Source: JANNFX01 sp040080075 (GTDB taxonomy: Bacteria > Pseudomonadota > Alphaproteobacteria > Rhizobiales > Hyphomicrobiaceae). Taken from it: DNA of 12,899 nt. The notes under the pieces are model-generated. The model made no database searches. It worked only from the letters and a program-made list of their open reading frames with translations, and had not been told where the DNA came from. The translations under genes were made by a program, and so were the position numbers. The DNA lies in the NCBI GenBank assembly GCA_040080075.1, contig JBEBJD010000128.1, positions 1 to 12,899 on the forward strand, written 5' to 3'. Shown here piece after piece: positions 6,062 to 12,899 of this stretch. Each line of letters opens with the position of its first letter. Within the stretch, counting starts at the first letter, position 1.

Positions 6062-7264
6062 ATGACCGGAATGATCTATAATATAGGTAAGCTGCGGTTG
6101 CAGGGCGCGCTGGGTGGCGCGGTTGCGCTATGGGCGGTCGTCTGCTTCAGCAGTCCCGTGCGTGCTGAGATCTGTCCGGCTGAGAAATTTGGAGCGGCCG
6201 TCGACCATTCTGGTGCATCCTTGCGCGCCTTCAACGCCGAAGCCCAGCCCAAGCTCAATGAACGCATAAAGGCTCTAAAGCAGAAAAAGGGCTGGGCCGA
6301 CGAAGGGTATGAGGAAAAGGCTTACGACTATTTGCAGAATGAGCGTATGGCCGGGTTCGATGCGCACTCCAATGAACTCCTCATCAAGATCGATACGCTT
6401 GGTCAAAAAGGCGAGAAGGGCGGAGTTGACTGCTCAGCGCTTGAGGAATTGCAGGCGGCCGGCAACGAACTGCTCGAGGTCATGAAGGCAAAGTCGGCGT
6501 ACATGCTGGAACGCATAGACGCCGAAACCGGCACGATGGCATCCGCTGCGCCGCCGCAACCGGCAGCTTCTGAAAAAACGGATACGCCTCCGGCCCAATC
6601 GAATGCAGTTGGCAAGAAGCCCGATACAGCCACAGCCAAACCGCGGGCTTCATCTGAAAAGTCTTGGTCTACAAAAACAACTGCTGCCGAACCGCCGCCG
6701 CCAGCGGTTTCGGACGCCTATGTGCCGCCTTCGGACCCAGCCGCTTTGCCTCTGCCGCCAAAGGAATTAACTACCGATGAAAGCGGATACACCATCGACG
6801 AAATTCGCGATGCCACACGCGGGTTCTTCGGTACCATCTCCACCAATCTGGCGAGTGTAATCGAACACACTTTCAGCATTGCCGGCCGCCCCACAGGATA
6901 TGTTCTAGGCCAGGAAGGCGGTGGCGCTTTTCTGGCCGGGCTGCGTTATGGCGACGGCCAGCTCTATATGCGAACAGGTGGCACACAACGGGTGTTCTGG
7001 CACGGCCCCACCATCGGAGCCGACATAGGTGCTGCGGGCTCACGCACGCTTTTCTTGATTTATAAGATGAAGGAACCCGCGGATATTTATCGCAGCTTCA
7101 CAGGTCTTGATGGCTCGGCGTATTTTGTCGGTGGCGTGGGGGTGACGCTAATGAAGGGCGGCAAGGTTATTATGGCCCCCATTAGGTCCGGCCTGGGGCT
7201 GAGACTTGGCGCCAATATCGGCTATGTCCGCTTTACCGACCGGCCGACCTGGAATCCCTTCTAG
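6062..7264 (+). CDS. EipA/DUF1134 envelope protein with N-terminal extension
   Basis: A 400-residue periplasmic protein. A signal peptide (about 1-35, ending PVRA) leads into a charged, helical domain (36-155) with two cysteines, Cys38 and Cys124, that could form a disulfide. Next is a low-complexity Pro/Ala/Ser/Lys linker (about 156-240), then a DUF1134 domain (about 241-400) beginning YTIDEIRDATRGFFG. This domain contains the glycine-rich LGQEGGGAFLAGLRYG and is recognisable from EipA, a Brucella protein needed for envelope integrity and virulence. Members I recall are around 190 residues, so the first 200 residues here are an addition. The function is inferred to be cell-envelope maintenance; no enzymatic motif is seen. 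It follows the deacetylase gene by 74 bp and ends in a terminator, which is consistent with an envelope operon. Confidence 0.87.
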   Translation: MTGMIYNIGKLRLQGALGGAVALWAVVCFSSPVRAEICPAEKFGAAVDHSGASLRAFNAEAQPKLNERIKALKQKKGWADEGYEEKAYDYLQNERMAGFDAHSNELLIKIDTLGQKGEKGGVDCSALEELQAAGNELLEVMKAKSAYMLERIDAETGTMASAAPPQPAASEKTDTPPAQSNAVGKKPDTATAKPRASSEKSWSTKTTAAEPPPPAVSDAYVPPSDPAALPLPPKELTTDESGYTIDEIRDATRGFFGTISTNLASVIEHTFSIAGRPTGYVLGQEGGGAFLAGLRYGDGQLYMRTGGTQRVFWHGPTIGADIGAAGSRTLFLIYKMKEPADIYRSFTGLDGSAYFVGGVGVTLMKGGKVIMAPIRSGLGLRLGANIGYVRFTDRPTWNPF

Positions 7265-7283
7265 GGTCGGTCCGGTTTTGTTT
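7240..7283 (+). terminator. Rho-independent terminator of the eipA-like gene
   Basis: CCGGCCGACC (7240-7249) pairs with GGTCGG-T-CCGG (7265-7275) as a 10-bp GC-rich stem with one bulged T, followed by TTTTGTTT. The left arm lies within the last codons of the gene. It has no T-run on the minus strand, so it serves only the plus-strand transcript. Confidence 0.75.
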
Positions 7284-7299
7284 AAATCGCCAACAGATA

Positions 7300-8997
7300 C
7301 TAGAATAGGGATCCTTGTCCGCGAGCCGGGCCGCGTATCGTTGGTCCCGCTGAGCTGCGCGTCTTGGCCGTCGCAGCGCTTGCACGAGCGGGTGTTGCTT
7401 CTGTTCCAGAATTGAGGCTAGGGGCACCCTTGGTCTGTGCCTCGATACGTCCATCACTGAACTCGATCTCAACATTCTGCCCTGCCGCCAAGGATGCAGC
7501 AGACCGGATCATGGCTCCATCGGCATCGCGGACAACGGCAAACCCGCGTGACAAGACACTGTGGTAACTGAGTGAAGCCAGTATCTGGGAGGCAGATTGC
7601 AGCGCGCTCCGGCGTGACTGATTGCAGTTGACCATGGCCTGAACGGCGCGGGCATCAAGTTCCCCAATCCGGTCTGCCACTCGCGCCAGCCGCTGGCGTA
7701 GCGGTTCGATGCTGATGCGCCCGGCCAGACGCTCAAGCCGGGCTCTGCGCCCACCCGCTGATCGAACCAGTCCTTCCATGCCGCGGCGGCCCAAAGTGTC
7801 CAGCCGGTCGCGGGTCCGGCTCAGCCGCATTTCGAGCAGGCGAGGGTGCAGCCGGGCTGTGATGCGGGCATGCTGTGTGGTGTGGGAGTGCGTATTGGTC
7901 AGTAAGGCACGGCCAAGCCGGCGCCCCGTGGCATCGAAGCGCTGGCGTGGTGGACCTATGAGGCTTCGCAATGTTGGCAAGCGGCCGCTGGCGCTCACGA
8001 ATTGAGTGTGCCGCTTTTGCACAAAGCTGCGCAGGGCGAGATCAAGCCGGCCGGAATTGGCATCAAAGCTTTGGCGTGCCGTTTCGGTCTGACGGCGAGA
8101 GGCAATCGTCAAGCGGCGGCCAAGGTCACCGGTTTGCGCCACAAGATCGGAATACTTGGGCACCGCCCATTCGGCGGCTTTTGTAGGTGTGGGAGCGCGG
8201 GCATCGGCAGCAAGATCAATCAAGGTCCAATCTGTCTCATGCCCCACAGCAGAGATGATGGGCAATGTACTTTCAGCGACGGCCCTCACCACGGCTTCGT
8301 CATTGAAGCCCCAGAGATCTTCAAGGCTGCCGCCGCCGCGTGCGACGATCAGAATGTCGGGCCGCGGAATAGGGCCGCCGGCGGCAATGGCATTGAACCC
8401 GCGAATGGCTGCCGCCACTTCGGCGCTCGAGCCTTCGCCTTGCACGCGTGCGGGCCAAATAATGACGCGCGTCGGGAAGCGCTCGGTGAAGCCAGCCAGC
8501 ATGTCGCGGATGACGGCACCTGTCGGGCTCGTCACCACGCCAACGACCCTTGGCAAGAATGGTATGGGACGCTTGCGCTCGGGCGCAAAAAGTCCCTCCC
8601 CAGCGAGCCGCTTTTTGCGTTCTTCCAGCTGCACCATCAAGGCGCCGATTCCGGCAGGCTCAAGGGCTTCTATGACGATCTGATATTTGGAGGAGCCAGG
8701 GAAGGACGATATTTTGCCTGTGGCAATGACTTCCATGCCCTCCTCGGGCCGGATGCGAAGCTTGCCGTAAACGCCCTTCCAGATAACGGCCTCGACTTTC
8801 GATTTATCGTCCTTGAGAGCGAAATAGCAATGGCCAGAAGAATGGGGGCCGCGAAAACCGGAGACTTCGCCGCGCAGCCGCACATAGCCGAAGCCTTCCT
8901 CTAGCGCTCGTTTGATGGCATTGGCCAGTTCCGAAACCGAAAATTCTGCCACATTAGCTTGCGGACTGGTGCGGGATTTGGGGGGGATTTCCGTCAC
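7300..8997 (-). CDS. xseA: Exodeoxyribonuclease VII large subunit
   Basis: The catalytic large subunit of exonuclease VII, which with XseB degrades single-stranded DNA into oligonucleotides in repair. The 565 residues are slightly longer than the E. coli protein. An N-terminal OB-fold DNA-binding domain (about 17-115) precedes the catalytic domain, with VVTSPTGAVIRD (154-165), ARGGGSLEDLWGFN (219-232), SAVGHETD (249-256) and ADARAPTPTKAAE (264-276). A long arginine-rich helical region follows, then a C-terminal GFAVVRDADG segment and the typical GQGSLF end. The start is GTG at 8997, with GAAGG a short way upstream on the minus strand. Convergent with the eipA-like gene (35 bp apart) and divergent from purD (154 bp). 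The small subunit gene xseB is not in the window. Confidence 0.97.
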   Translation of the reverse strand: MTEIPPKSRTSPQANVAEFSVSELANAIKRALEEGFGYVRLRGEVSGFRGPHSSGHCYFALKDDKSKVEAVIWKGVYGKLRIRPEEGMEVIATGKISSFPGSSKYQIVIEALEPAGIGALMVQLEERKKRLAGEGLFAPERKRPIPFLPRVVGVVTSPTGAVIRDMLAGFTERFPTRVIIWPARVQGEGSSAEVAAAIRGFNAIAAGGPIPRPDILIVARGGGSLEDLWGFNDEAVVRAVAESTLPIISAVGHETDWTLIDLAADARAPTPTKAAEWAVPKYSDLVAQTGDLGRRLTIASRRQTETARQSFDANSGRLDLALRSFVQKRHTQFVSASGRLPTLRSLIGPPRQRFDATGRRLGRALLTNTHSHTTQHARITARLHPRLLEMRLSRTRDRLDTLGRRGMEGLVRSAGGRRARLERLAGRISIEPLRQRLARVADRIGELDARAVQAMVNCNQSRRSALQSASQILASLSYHSVLSRGFAVVRDADGAMIRSAASLAAGQNVEIEFSDGRIEAQTKGAPSLNSGTEATPARASAATAKTRSSAGPTIRGPARGQGSLF

Positions 8998-9151
8998 GAA
9001 AGGCCTTCACGTTGCAGCTTTGCTATCGAATCGAGCGGCGCTCAGTGTATTCAAGCTTGAACTTATACGAGTCTTTGCGCTTGAAAGCGGGCAACGTCCT
9101 AGCCTTCAACAATTAACCCCTTGAAACATCCGCAACGAACAGGCGTTAGGC

Positions 9152-10429
9152 ATGAACATTCTATTGATTGGCTCTGGCGGGCGCGAGCATGCCCTGGGGA
9201 TGGCCCTTCGTAAGTCTACCCGTTGCGGTGAACTCTACTGCGCGCCTGGAAATGCTGGGATTGCCAGCGTTGCAACTTGCGTCGTGCTCGATGCGGCTGA
9301 TCATGAGGCGGTGATTGCTTTTTGCAGAGCCAAGGATATTGGATTCGTTGTGGTGGGACCCGAAGGGCCCCTCGTCGGCGGTTTGACGGATGCGCTGCTT
9401 GATGCCGGCATCAAGCACTTTGGCCCCTCGTCGCGGGCTGCGCAGTTGGAAGGGTCCAAGGGGTTCACAAAAGATCTATGCCGTGAGTTCAACATACCAA
9501 CGGCGGCGTACGAACGCTTTTCTAACGCAAGTGACGCGCGCGCCTATCTCACGCGGCAATCTGTGCCAATCGTCGTCAAGGCCGATGGACTTGCAGCCGG
9601 CAAGGGAGTGGTTATCGCCACTACGCTTGCCGAGGCAGAGGCTGCTATTGAAGCGTGTTTTTCAGGAGCATTTGGAGCGGCTGGTGCAGAAGTTGTCATC
9701 GAGGAATTCATGGAGGGTGAAGAAGCGAGCTTCTTTGCGCTATGTGATGGCCGTCACGTCCTGCAACTTGCCACCGCACAAGATCACAAGCGCGCTGGTG
9801 AAGGTGATACGGGACCCAACACAGGCGGTATGGGTGCCTATTCGCCCGCTCCAGTAATGACACCAGAACTCGTTCAGCGCACATTGACCACAATTATTGA
9901 ACCCACTGTGGCGGGCATGGCATCGCGCGGGATGCCTTTCAAGGGGGTCTTATTTGCTGGCCTGATGATCACCAGGGAGGGGCCCAAACTCATTGAATAC
10001 AACGCGAGGTTTGGCGATCCTGAAACGCAAGTTCTCATGATGCGATTGAAATCGGACCTGCTCGAGCTGCTGCTCGCGACGGCTGATGACACGCTCAATC
10101 AAAAGACGGCTGAATGGAGTGATGACGCGGCACTTACGGTTGTTTTGGCTGCCAATGGTTATCCAGGTACTGCGCAGACTGGGACAGTGATCCGCGGCGT
10201 CGAAGCAGCTAGTCAACTAAATCAGGTGCAGATTTTTCATGCTGGCACCACGCGCGACGCCACTGGCCAACTGGTTGCCGCGGGCGGACGGGTGCTCAAT
10301 GTAACGGCGCTTGGCCCAACGGTGGCCGAGGCCCAAAAGCGGGCTTATGACGCCGTCAAAAAAATCGATTGGCCGGGTGGGTTCTGCCGGTCAGACATCG
10401 GCTGGCGAGCGATTGAACGAAGGATTTGA
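9152..10429 (+). CDS. purD: Phosphoribosylamine--glycine ligase (GAR synthetase)
   Basis: Catalyses the second step of de novo purine synthesis: 5-phosphoribosylamine + glycine + ATP to GAR. It is an ATP-grasp enzyme in the cytosol, complete at 425 residues. The N domain starts MNILLIGSGGREHAL and includes APGNAGI (31-37). ATP-grasp motifs are KADGLAAGKGV (143-153), EEFMEGEEASFF (184-195), GPNTGGMGAYSP (221-232) and EYNARFGDPETQ (282-293), the last carrying metal-binding Glu/Asn. The C-terminal domain includes GYPG and ends WPGGFCRSDIGWRAI. The start ATG 9152 has only a weak AGG-containing site. It is transcribed alone: divergent from xseA, with a stem-loop and T-run directly after its stop codon. 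Confidence 0.98.
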   Translation: MNILLIGSGGREHALGMALRKSTRCGELYCAPGNAGIASVATCVVLDAADHEAVIAFCRAKDIGFVVVGPEGPLVGGLTDALLDAGIKHFGPSSRAAQLEGSKGFTKDLCREFNIPTAAYERFSNASDARAYLTRQSVPIVVKADGLAAGKGVVIATTLAEAEAAIEACFSGAFGAAGAEVVIEEFMEGEEASFFALCDGRHVLQLATAQDHKRAGEGDTGPNTGGMGAYSPAPVMTPELVQRTLTTIIEPTVAGMASRGMPFKGVLFAGLMITREGPKLIEYNARFGDPETQVLMMRLKSDLLELLLATADDTLNQKTAEWSDDAALTVVLAANGYPGTAQTGTVIRGVEAASQLNQVQIFHAGTTRDATGQLVAAGGRVLNVTALGPTVAEAQKRAYDAVKKIDWPGGFCRSDIGWRAIERRI

Positions 10430-10432
10430 AAC

Positions 10433-10463
10433 GGCCCTATCGGGCGATAGTGCCCAGTTTTCT
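10433..10463 (+). terminator. Probable purD terminator
   Basis: GGC-C-CTATC, loop GGGC, GATAG-T-GCC forms a stem of eight pairs with one mismatch, 3 bp after the purD stop, followed by CAGTTTTCT. Short but correctly placed. Confidence 0.5.
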
Positions 10464-10596
10464 AGTGGCATATGTCAACGACGCCCGGCAAAATAAGTGG
10501 TGGGTCTTTATTCAGGGGCAAATGGACGCCGGGCAGGCAGCGCATCTGAAATCCATCCTGGTCCTTCCCTGGTCCTTCAAAATCAATCCTCAATGG

Positions 10597-10647
10597 TAGA
10601 AAATAGAAAGAGCCCGGCACGACGGCTCACGCCGCCCTACCGGGCTC
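10597..10647 (-). terminator. Orphan rho-independent terminator, minus strand
   Basis: GAGCCCGG (10610-10617 on the plus strand) pairs with CCGGGCTC (10640-10647), enclosing a second small stem CGGC/GCCG (10623-10626 and 10631-10634). Read on the minus strand, the stem is followed by TTTCTATTTTCT, a classic terminator tail; on the plus strand there is no T-run. It is not a purD terminator, and no minus-strand gene lies upstream within about 1.5 kb, so a short RNA between about 10650 and 10900 is the natural candidate. Confidence 0.6.
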
Positions 10648-11057
10648 ATGGATCGAAGGCGATGCGCTATTGCGACCCGGCTGTCGAGCGATTGGCGCGA
10701 TTGGGATAAAATCCCGGTTGGCCAGCTCTGCCGAAGGCTCGCGTGCGATGCCCTATCCCGATCACGTCAGGGTTTCGCGGATTCCCTGCCCTGTTCACCA
10801 AGCATCCAGTTTTCCGAAGTCTTGCCATGTCCAGCGTCATACCGAACTCAATCTTCACGATCGAAGACTGTAAAGCCGGGAGCTGCAGACAACACAGACC
10901 AGAAAAGCCAGCTGTTCAACCGAACAACACAAGCATTCGCGTACAATGTTCAAATTTTTGGATTTGTGTTCAAGTCAGATTGCTGGGCAATTACTGCCTT
11001 GAGCACTTAGTTGCTACCAGGTGGAGTCATTATCGTAGACCTCCTTGGAAGGAATAC

Positions 11058-11165
11058 ATGAATGTTGCGCTCACATTCGCCGGCTGTCAATGCAATTCGC
11101 TGCTGCAGATGCGAGACATTCAATTCATGTCCCAAGGGTCTTTGCGCACGGTTAACCCAGCGTAA
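11058..11165 (+). CDS. Possible 35-residue small protein
   Basis: An ATG with a strong binding site (GGAAGGA at 11047-11053, 4-nt spacer) opens a 35-codon frame ending TAA at 11163-11165. The product starts MNVALTFAGCQCN, contains two cysteines in a CxC pattern and has a mildly hydrophobic N-terminus. No family is recognised. The only support is the ribosome binding site, in an otherwise empty region 95 bp before the next gene. It may be real or chance. Confidence 0.22.
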   Translation: MNVALTFAGCQCNSLLQMRDIQFMSQGSLRTVNPA

Positions 11166-11203
11166 ACGGCGCACTGATAATTTTGCAATTGATCAAGTGC
11201 CTG

Positions 11204-11219
11204 GCGCGAAGGTTCGCGC
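11204..11219. promoter_or_regulatory. Dyad GCGCGAA-GG-TTCGCGC
   Basis: Perfect 7-nt arms about 40 bp before the start of the small membrane protein gene, in the position expected for an operator or a leader hairpin. Confidence 0.35.
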
Positions 11220-11259
11220 TGGAGCTGCCGTATAGGTTTGCACAAGAGGCGCCGGTGTC

Positions 11260-11568
11260 ATGAAAACGTTACTCGGCTTTTTCTCAATGCTGGCCTTGGG
11301 TTTCGTCGTGGCCACTTGGATCGCCGTTGTGGGCACGGGGCCTGTCGCGCAATATCCCGGCGCTGCGATGAATGCGAGCGCCGGCATGAGTTTCGACTAC
11401 GGATCGGTCCTGTTGGGGCTCGTTATTGGACTTATCTTGCCGATTTTCGGGCGCTTCTCATGGGCTGATCTCCCCCGCCGGGCGATCATGTGGGTGCTCA
11501 ACAACGAGCGCAATTTCTACCGGGCGGGAATGGCTGCCGTGCTTGTGGGCGTGTTGATTTTTTATTGA
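11260..11568 (+). CDS. Small three-helix membrane protein, hypothetical
   Basis: A 102-residue protein with hydrophobic helices near residues 5-25, 48-65 and 85-101. The first could be a signal peptide or anchor. The loop after helix 1 (about 26-47) is uncharged and glycine/alanine-rich; the loop between helices 2 and 3 carries several arginines (FSWADLPRRAIMW, NNERNFYRAG), which suggests it faces the cytoplasm. No known motif; function unknown. ATG 11260 has AAGAGG at 11244-11249 with a 10-nt spacer, slightly long. It stands alone between two gene-poor stretches. The regular hydrophobic pattern and normal GC content argue that it is a real gene. Confidence 0.65.
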   Translation: MKTLLGFFSMLALGFVVATWIAVVGTGPVAQYPGAAMNASAGMSFDYGSVLLGLVIGLILPIFGRFSWADLPRRAIMWVLNNERNFYRAGMAAVLVGVLIFY

Positions 11569-12192
11569 AGATCACGGCGTTTCAACGTTTCTCGTTCCGT
11601 CTGTTTCAAGAAGGCGGGCGTGTCTTGCCGGAGGCAATTCCTGCAACGTGGGAGTGGAGCGCGTTCCGCGCGACTCGAGCGTCCGGTAGAGAAGTTGCGA
11701 ACCGCCGTACCAGACCTGCATCCCATCTCACGCAACGCGACGCCTCATGATACACCCTCTCCCTTGTGAAACGGGATGGGCCGAGTGTACGGGCGCGGCA
11801 GAGGTGCGGGGGCAATGTTTTTTTCGGAAGGTGCACGCCTCGCAATTTAATTGCGGCTCTCTACAGAGGGAGCGGACGTTGAGTCACTCGGCATCGACCT
11901 TCGCGACGAGACGGTTCCGAAAGTCCGCCCGGCCTTCGGCTTCTGCCAATGCGAACAGAAGCGAACTGGGCCACGTGCGGATTACGCCAGGCAGCGTCGA
12001 TCAATCGTGACGTGTTGCTCAAGTCGCGTAGTTGTTCCCAGAGAGCGCATAAAATTTCTTGCCTAGTGTGTCAGACATGCCGAACCTCGTCGGGAGCACA
12101 CTCATTGACTCCGGCGGCCGCTCGTTCACCCATCCAGGACAACGGAAGGTCATTTTGTTCATGGGAACCGTCGTCCGCTGACAGTAATAGGC
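11569..12192. other. Gene-free stretch before the TPR gene
   Basis: About 620 bp with no convincing gene, tRNA or transposase; the open frames overlap on both strands and look random. Visible structure: a hairpin GCGCG-TTC-CGCGC at 11659-11671 with outer GAGT/ACTC arms; a CCCTCTCCCTTGTG segment at 11756-11769 resembling half of the CCCTCTCCC...GGGAGAGGG palindromes common in proteobacterial intergenic DNA; a run of eight T at 11817-11824; a 15-nt palindrome at 11841-11855; and AGTGTG/CACACT arms at 12065-12070 and 12097-12102. It reads like decayed repeat or gene remnants. Confidence 0.5.
11841..11855. repeat. 15-nt palindrome CGCAATT-T-AATTGCG
   Basis: Perfect 7-nt arms around a single T in a gene-free stretch. 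With a 1-nt centre it is more likely a protein-binding dyad than a hairpin. It is not placed before any visible gene. Confidence 0.3.
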
Positions 12193-12899
12193 TCAAGGCT
12201 TCAGTCGCTTTAACTCGGCAATGGCCGCGATGGACGCCGGAAAATCCTTGTCGCAGGTCGCGACGGCTGCCTTGAGGCCTGCCTCAGCCTCGGGCTGGTT
12301 GCCCTTCAGCAAATGCCATTGCCCGATGTAGAACTGCGCCTCGCAGCGGTCATCCGGCGTGGCGGCCGCGTCGAGCATGGCGGCTGGGGAGCGCTTTCCG
12401 AGATAAAGCTCCGTCACTGCGAAGGGCCAGTCCTTGGTCTTGAGACGTGCGGCATTCGATTCCAACTCGGCCTCCGCCGCCTCGCCGATCCGAGTCCTCG
12501 CTAGAAAGCGCAACAACACAGAGTAGGCGCCGTCTCCCAGCTGGATTGCCGTCAACAAGTCGGCGGCTGCATTTTTGAAGTCGCCCTTGGAGAACCGCGC
12601 GAGGCCGCGCTCACCAGCGTGGTTGGCGTCCTTCGGATCGTTCTCGATCGCTTTGTCATAGTCGGCGATCGCTTTGTCGAGTTCACCCTCCATGAGGAAC
12701 ATGTGCGCCCGGTGCCGGTAGACTTCATCCGATTTAGGATCGAGTTCGATGGCCTTGGTGTAGTCGGCGATCGCCCGGGCGTCATCGCCCTTGGCGCGAT
12801 AGCTGGTGCCGCGGTTGTTGTAGGCGTTGGCGAAATTCGGGGCGAGCGCGATGACCTTGGTGTAGTCGGCGATCGCCCGGTCGTGGTCGCCCTTGGCAC
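12193..12899 (-). CDS. Tetratricopeptide repeat protein, 5' partial
   Basis: The minus-strand frame is open from the right edge (first full codon at 12897) to TGA at 12195-12193, giving 234 visible residues; the N-terminus lies outside the window. It starts with consecutive 34-residue TPR units: AKGDHDRAIADYTKVIALAPNFANAYNNRGTSYR, AKGDDARAIADYTKAIELDPKSDEVYRHRAHMFL, then MEGELDKAIADYDKAIENDPKDANHAGERGLARF and one more degenerate unit. A C-terminal helical part follows, with TKDWPFAVTELYLGKRSP and DDRCEAQFYIGQWHLLKGN, a combination I recall from TPR proteins of Hyphomicrobiales. TPR arrays mediate protein-protein contacts; the partner is unknown. An internal ATG at 12702 falls inside the array and is unlikely to be the start. 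The first two visible units share a 25-nt identical stretch. Confidence 0.88.
   Translation of the reverse strand, partial: AKGDHDRAIADYTKVIALAPNFANAYNNRGTSYRAKGDDARAIADYTKAIELDPKSDEVYRHRAHMFLMEGELDKAIADYDKAIENDPKDANHAGERGLARFSKGDFKNAAADLLTAIQLGDGAYSVLLRFLARTRIGEAAEAELESNAARLKTKDWPFAVTELYLGKRSPAAMLDAAATPDDRCEAQFYIGQWHLLKGNQPEAEAGLKAAVATCDKDFPASIAAIAELKRLKP
12783..12897 (-). repeat. Near-identical TPR-coding units, 102-nt period
   Basis: The two TPR units closest to the right edge share a 25-nt identical core encoding RAIADYTK, spaced exactly 102 nt (34 codons) apart, plus near-identical flanks. This indicates recent tandem duplication within the gene. More copies may lie beyond the window. 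Confidence 0.6.

Larger units (their letters stand above)
10430..11057. other. Gene-free stretch after purD
   Basis: About 630 bp without a convincing gene. Open frames of up to 120 codons exist but overlap one another and look random in composition. It contains the purD terminator, an inverted pair GCCCGGC/GCCGGGC (10483-10489 and 10528-10534) and a minus-strand terminator (10597-10647). There is also a 13-nt hairpin GGGAT-AAA-ATCCC near 10704-10716, and an AT-rich patch (37% GC in the counted line 10921-10980). Confidence 0.6.

Noticed and set aside
7295..7306. GATACTAGAAT matching the right end of hairpin unit 4
   Set aside because: The CTAG here is the xseA stop codon context, and no partner arm is present nearby.
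8002..8904. 300-codon open frame on the plus strand opposite xseA
   Set aside because: xseA is certain on the minus strand; a long antisense frame is expected in GC-rich coding DNA, and the peptide lacks any recognisable motif.
10648..11010. 120-codon plus-strand frame after purD
   Set aside because: Random-looking composition, overlapping alternative frames, no ribosome binding site, and it crosses an AT-rich patch without any change in codon pattern.
11606..11845. 79-codon minus-strand frame (LCRARTLGPSRFTRERV...) as a gene
   Set aside because: It runs through short inverted repeats, has a composition typical of spurious frames over intergenic palindromes, and lacks a binding site.
12063..12102. 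CTAGTGTG with AGTGTG/CACACT arms as a fifth copy of the hairpin repeat
   Set aside because: The span is about half the unit length, and the inner stem and closing CTAG are missing. At best a decayed copy.

Overview
The window looks like chromosomal DNA of an alphaproteobacterium, most likely of the order Hyphomicrobiales (Rhizobiales). Three things point there: an EipA/DUF1134 envelope protein, a TPR protein of a type I associate with that order, and overall sequence style (about 60% GC in the core genes). The order is inferred from family recall, not from a search.

Layout, left to right. (1) The end of a lipoprotein gene (the LGGC lipobox is visible at the window edge), then a TspO/MBR membrane protein with a TTG start. 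(2) A 451-bp gap containing the most striking structure here: four consecutive hairpin units of 76-78 nt (1204-1533), all starting CTAGTG, arranged as two inverted pairs, ending 52 bp before guaA. (3) guaA (GMP synthetase), followed 2 bp later by a small reading frame with a good ribosome binding site but an in-frame TGA at codon 7. (4) A low-GC gene for a four-helix membrane protein, convergent with an ICMT/PEMT-type membrane methyltransferase. The methyltransferase is divergent from a FlK-like hotdog thioesterase, and two dyads lie in the shared promoter region. (5) A secreted NodB-type polysaccharide deacetylase followed by an EipA-type protein with an extra N-terminal helical domain: a plausible envelope pair ending in a rho-independent terminator. 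(6) xseA (exonuclease VII large subunit) on the minus strand, divergent from purD. (7) A long, mostly gene-free stretch (10430-12192) interrupted by one small three-helix membrane protein. It holds a probable purD terminator, an orphan minus-strand terminator and a possible 35-codon ORF. (8) A minus-strand TPR protein that runs off the right edge.

How the genes relate: guaA and purD both serve purine nucleotide synthesis but are about 6 kb apart and not in one operon. xseA serves DNA repair. The deacetylase, EipA and lipoprotein genes concern the cell envelope. No phage, CRISPR, rRNA, tRNA or transposase gene is visible. The best candidate for something undescribed is the paired-hairpin repeat upstream of guaA: the stems differ in sequence from unit to unit, yet both arms have changed together.
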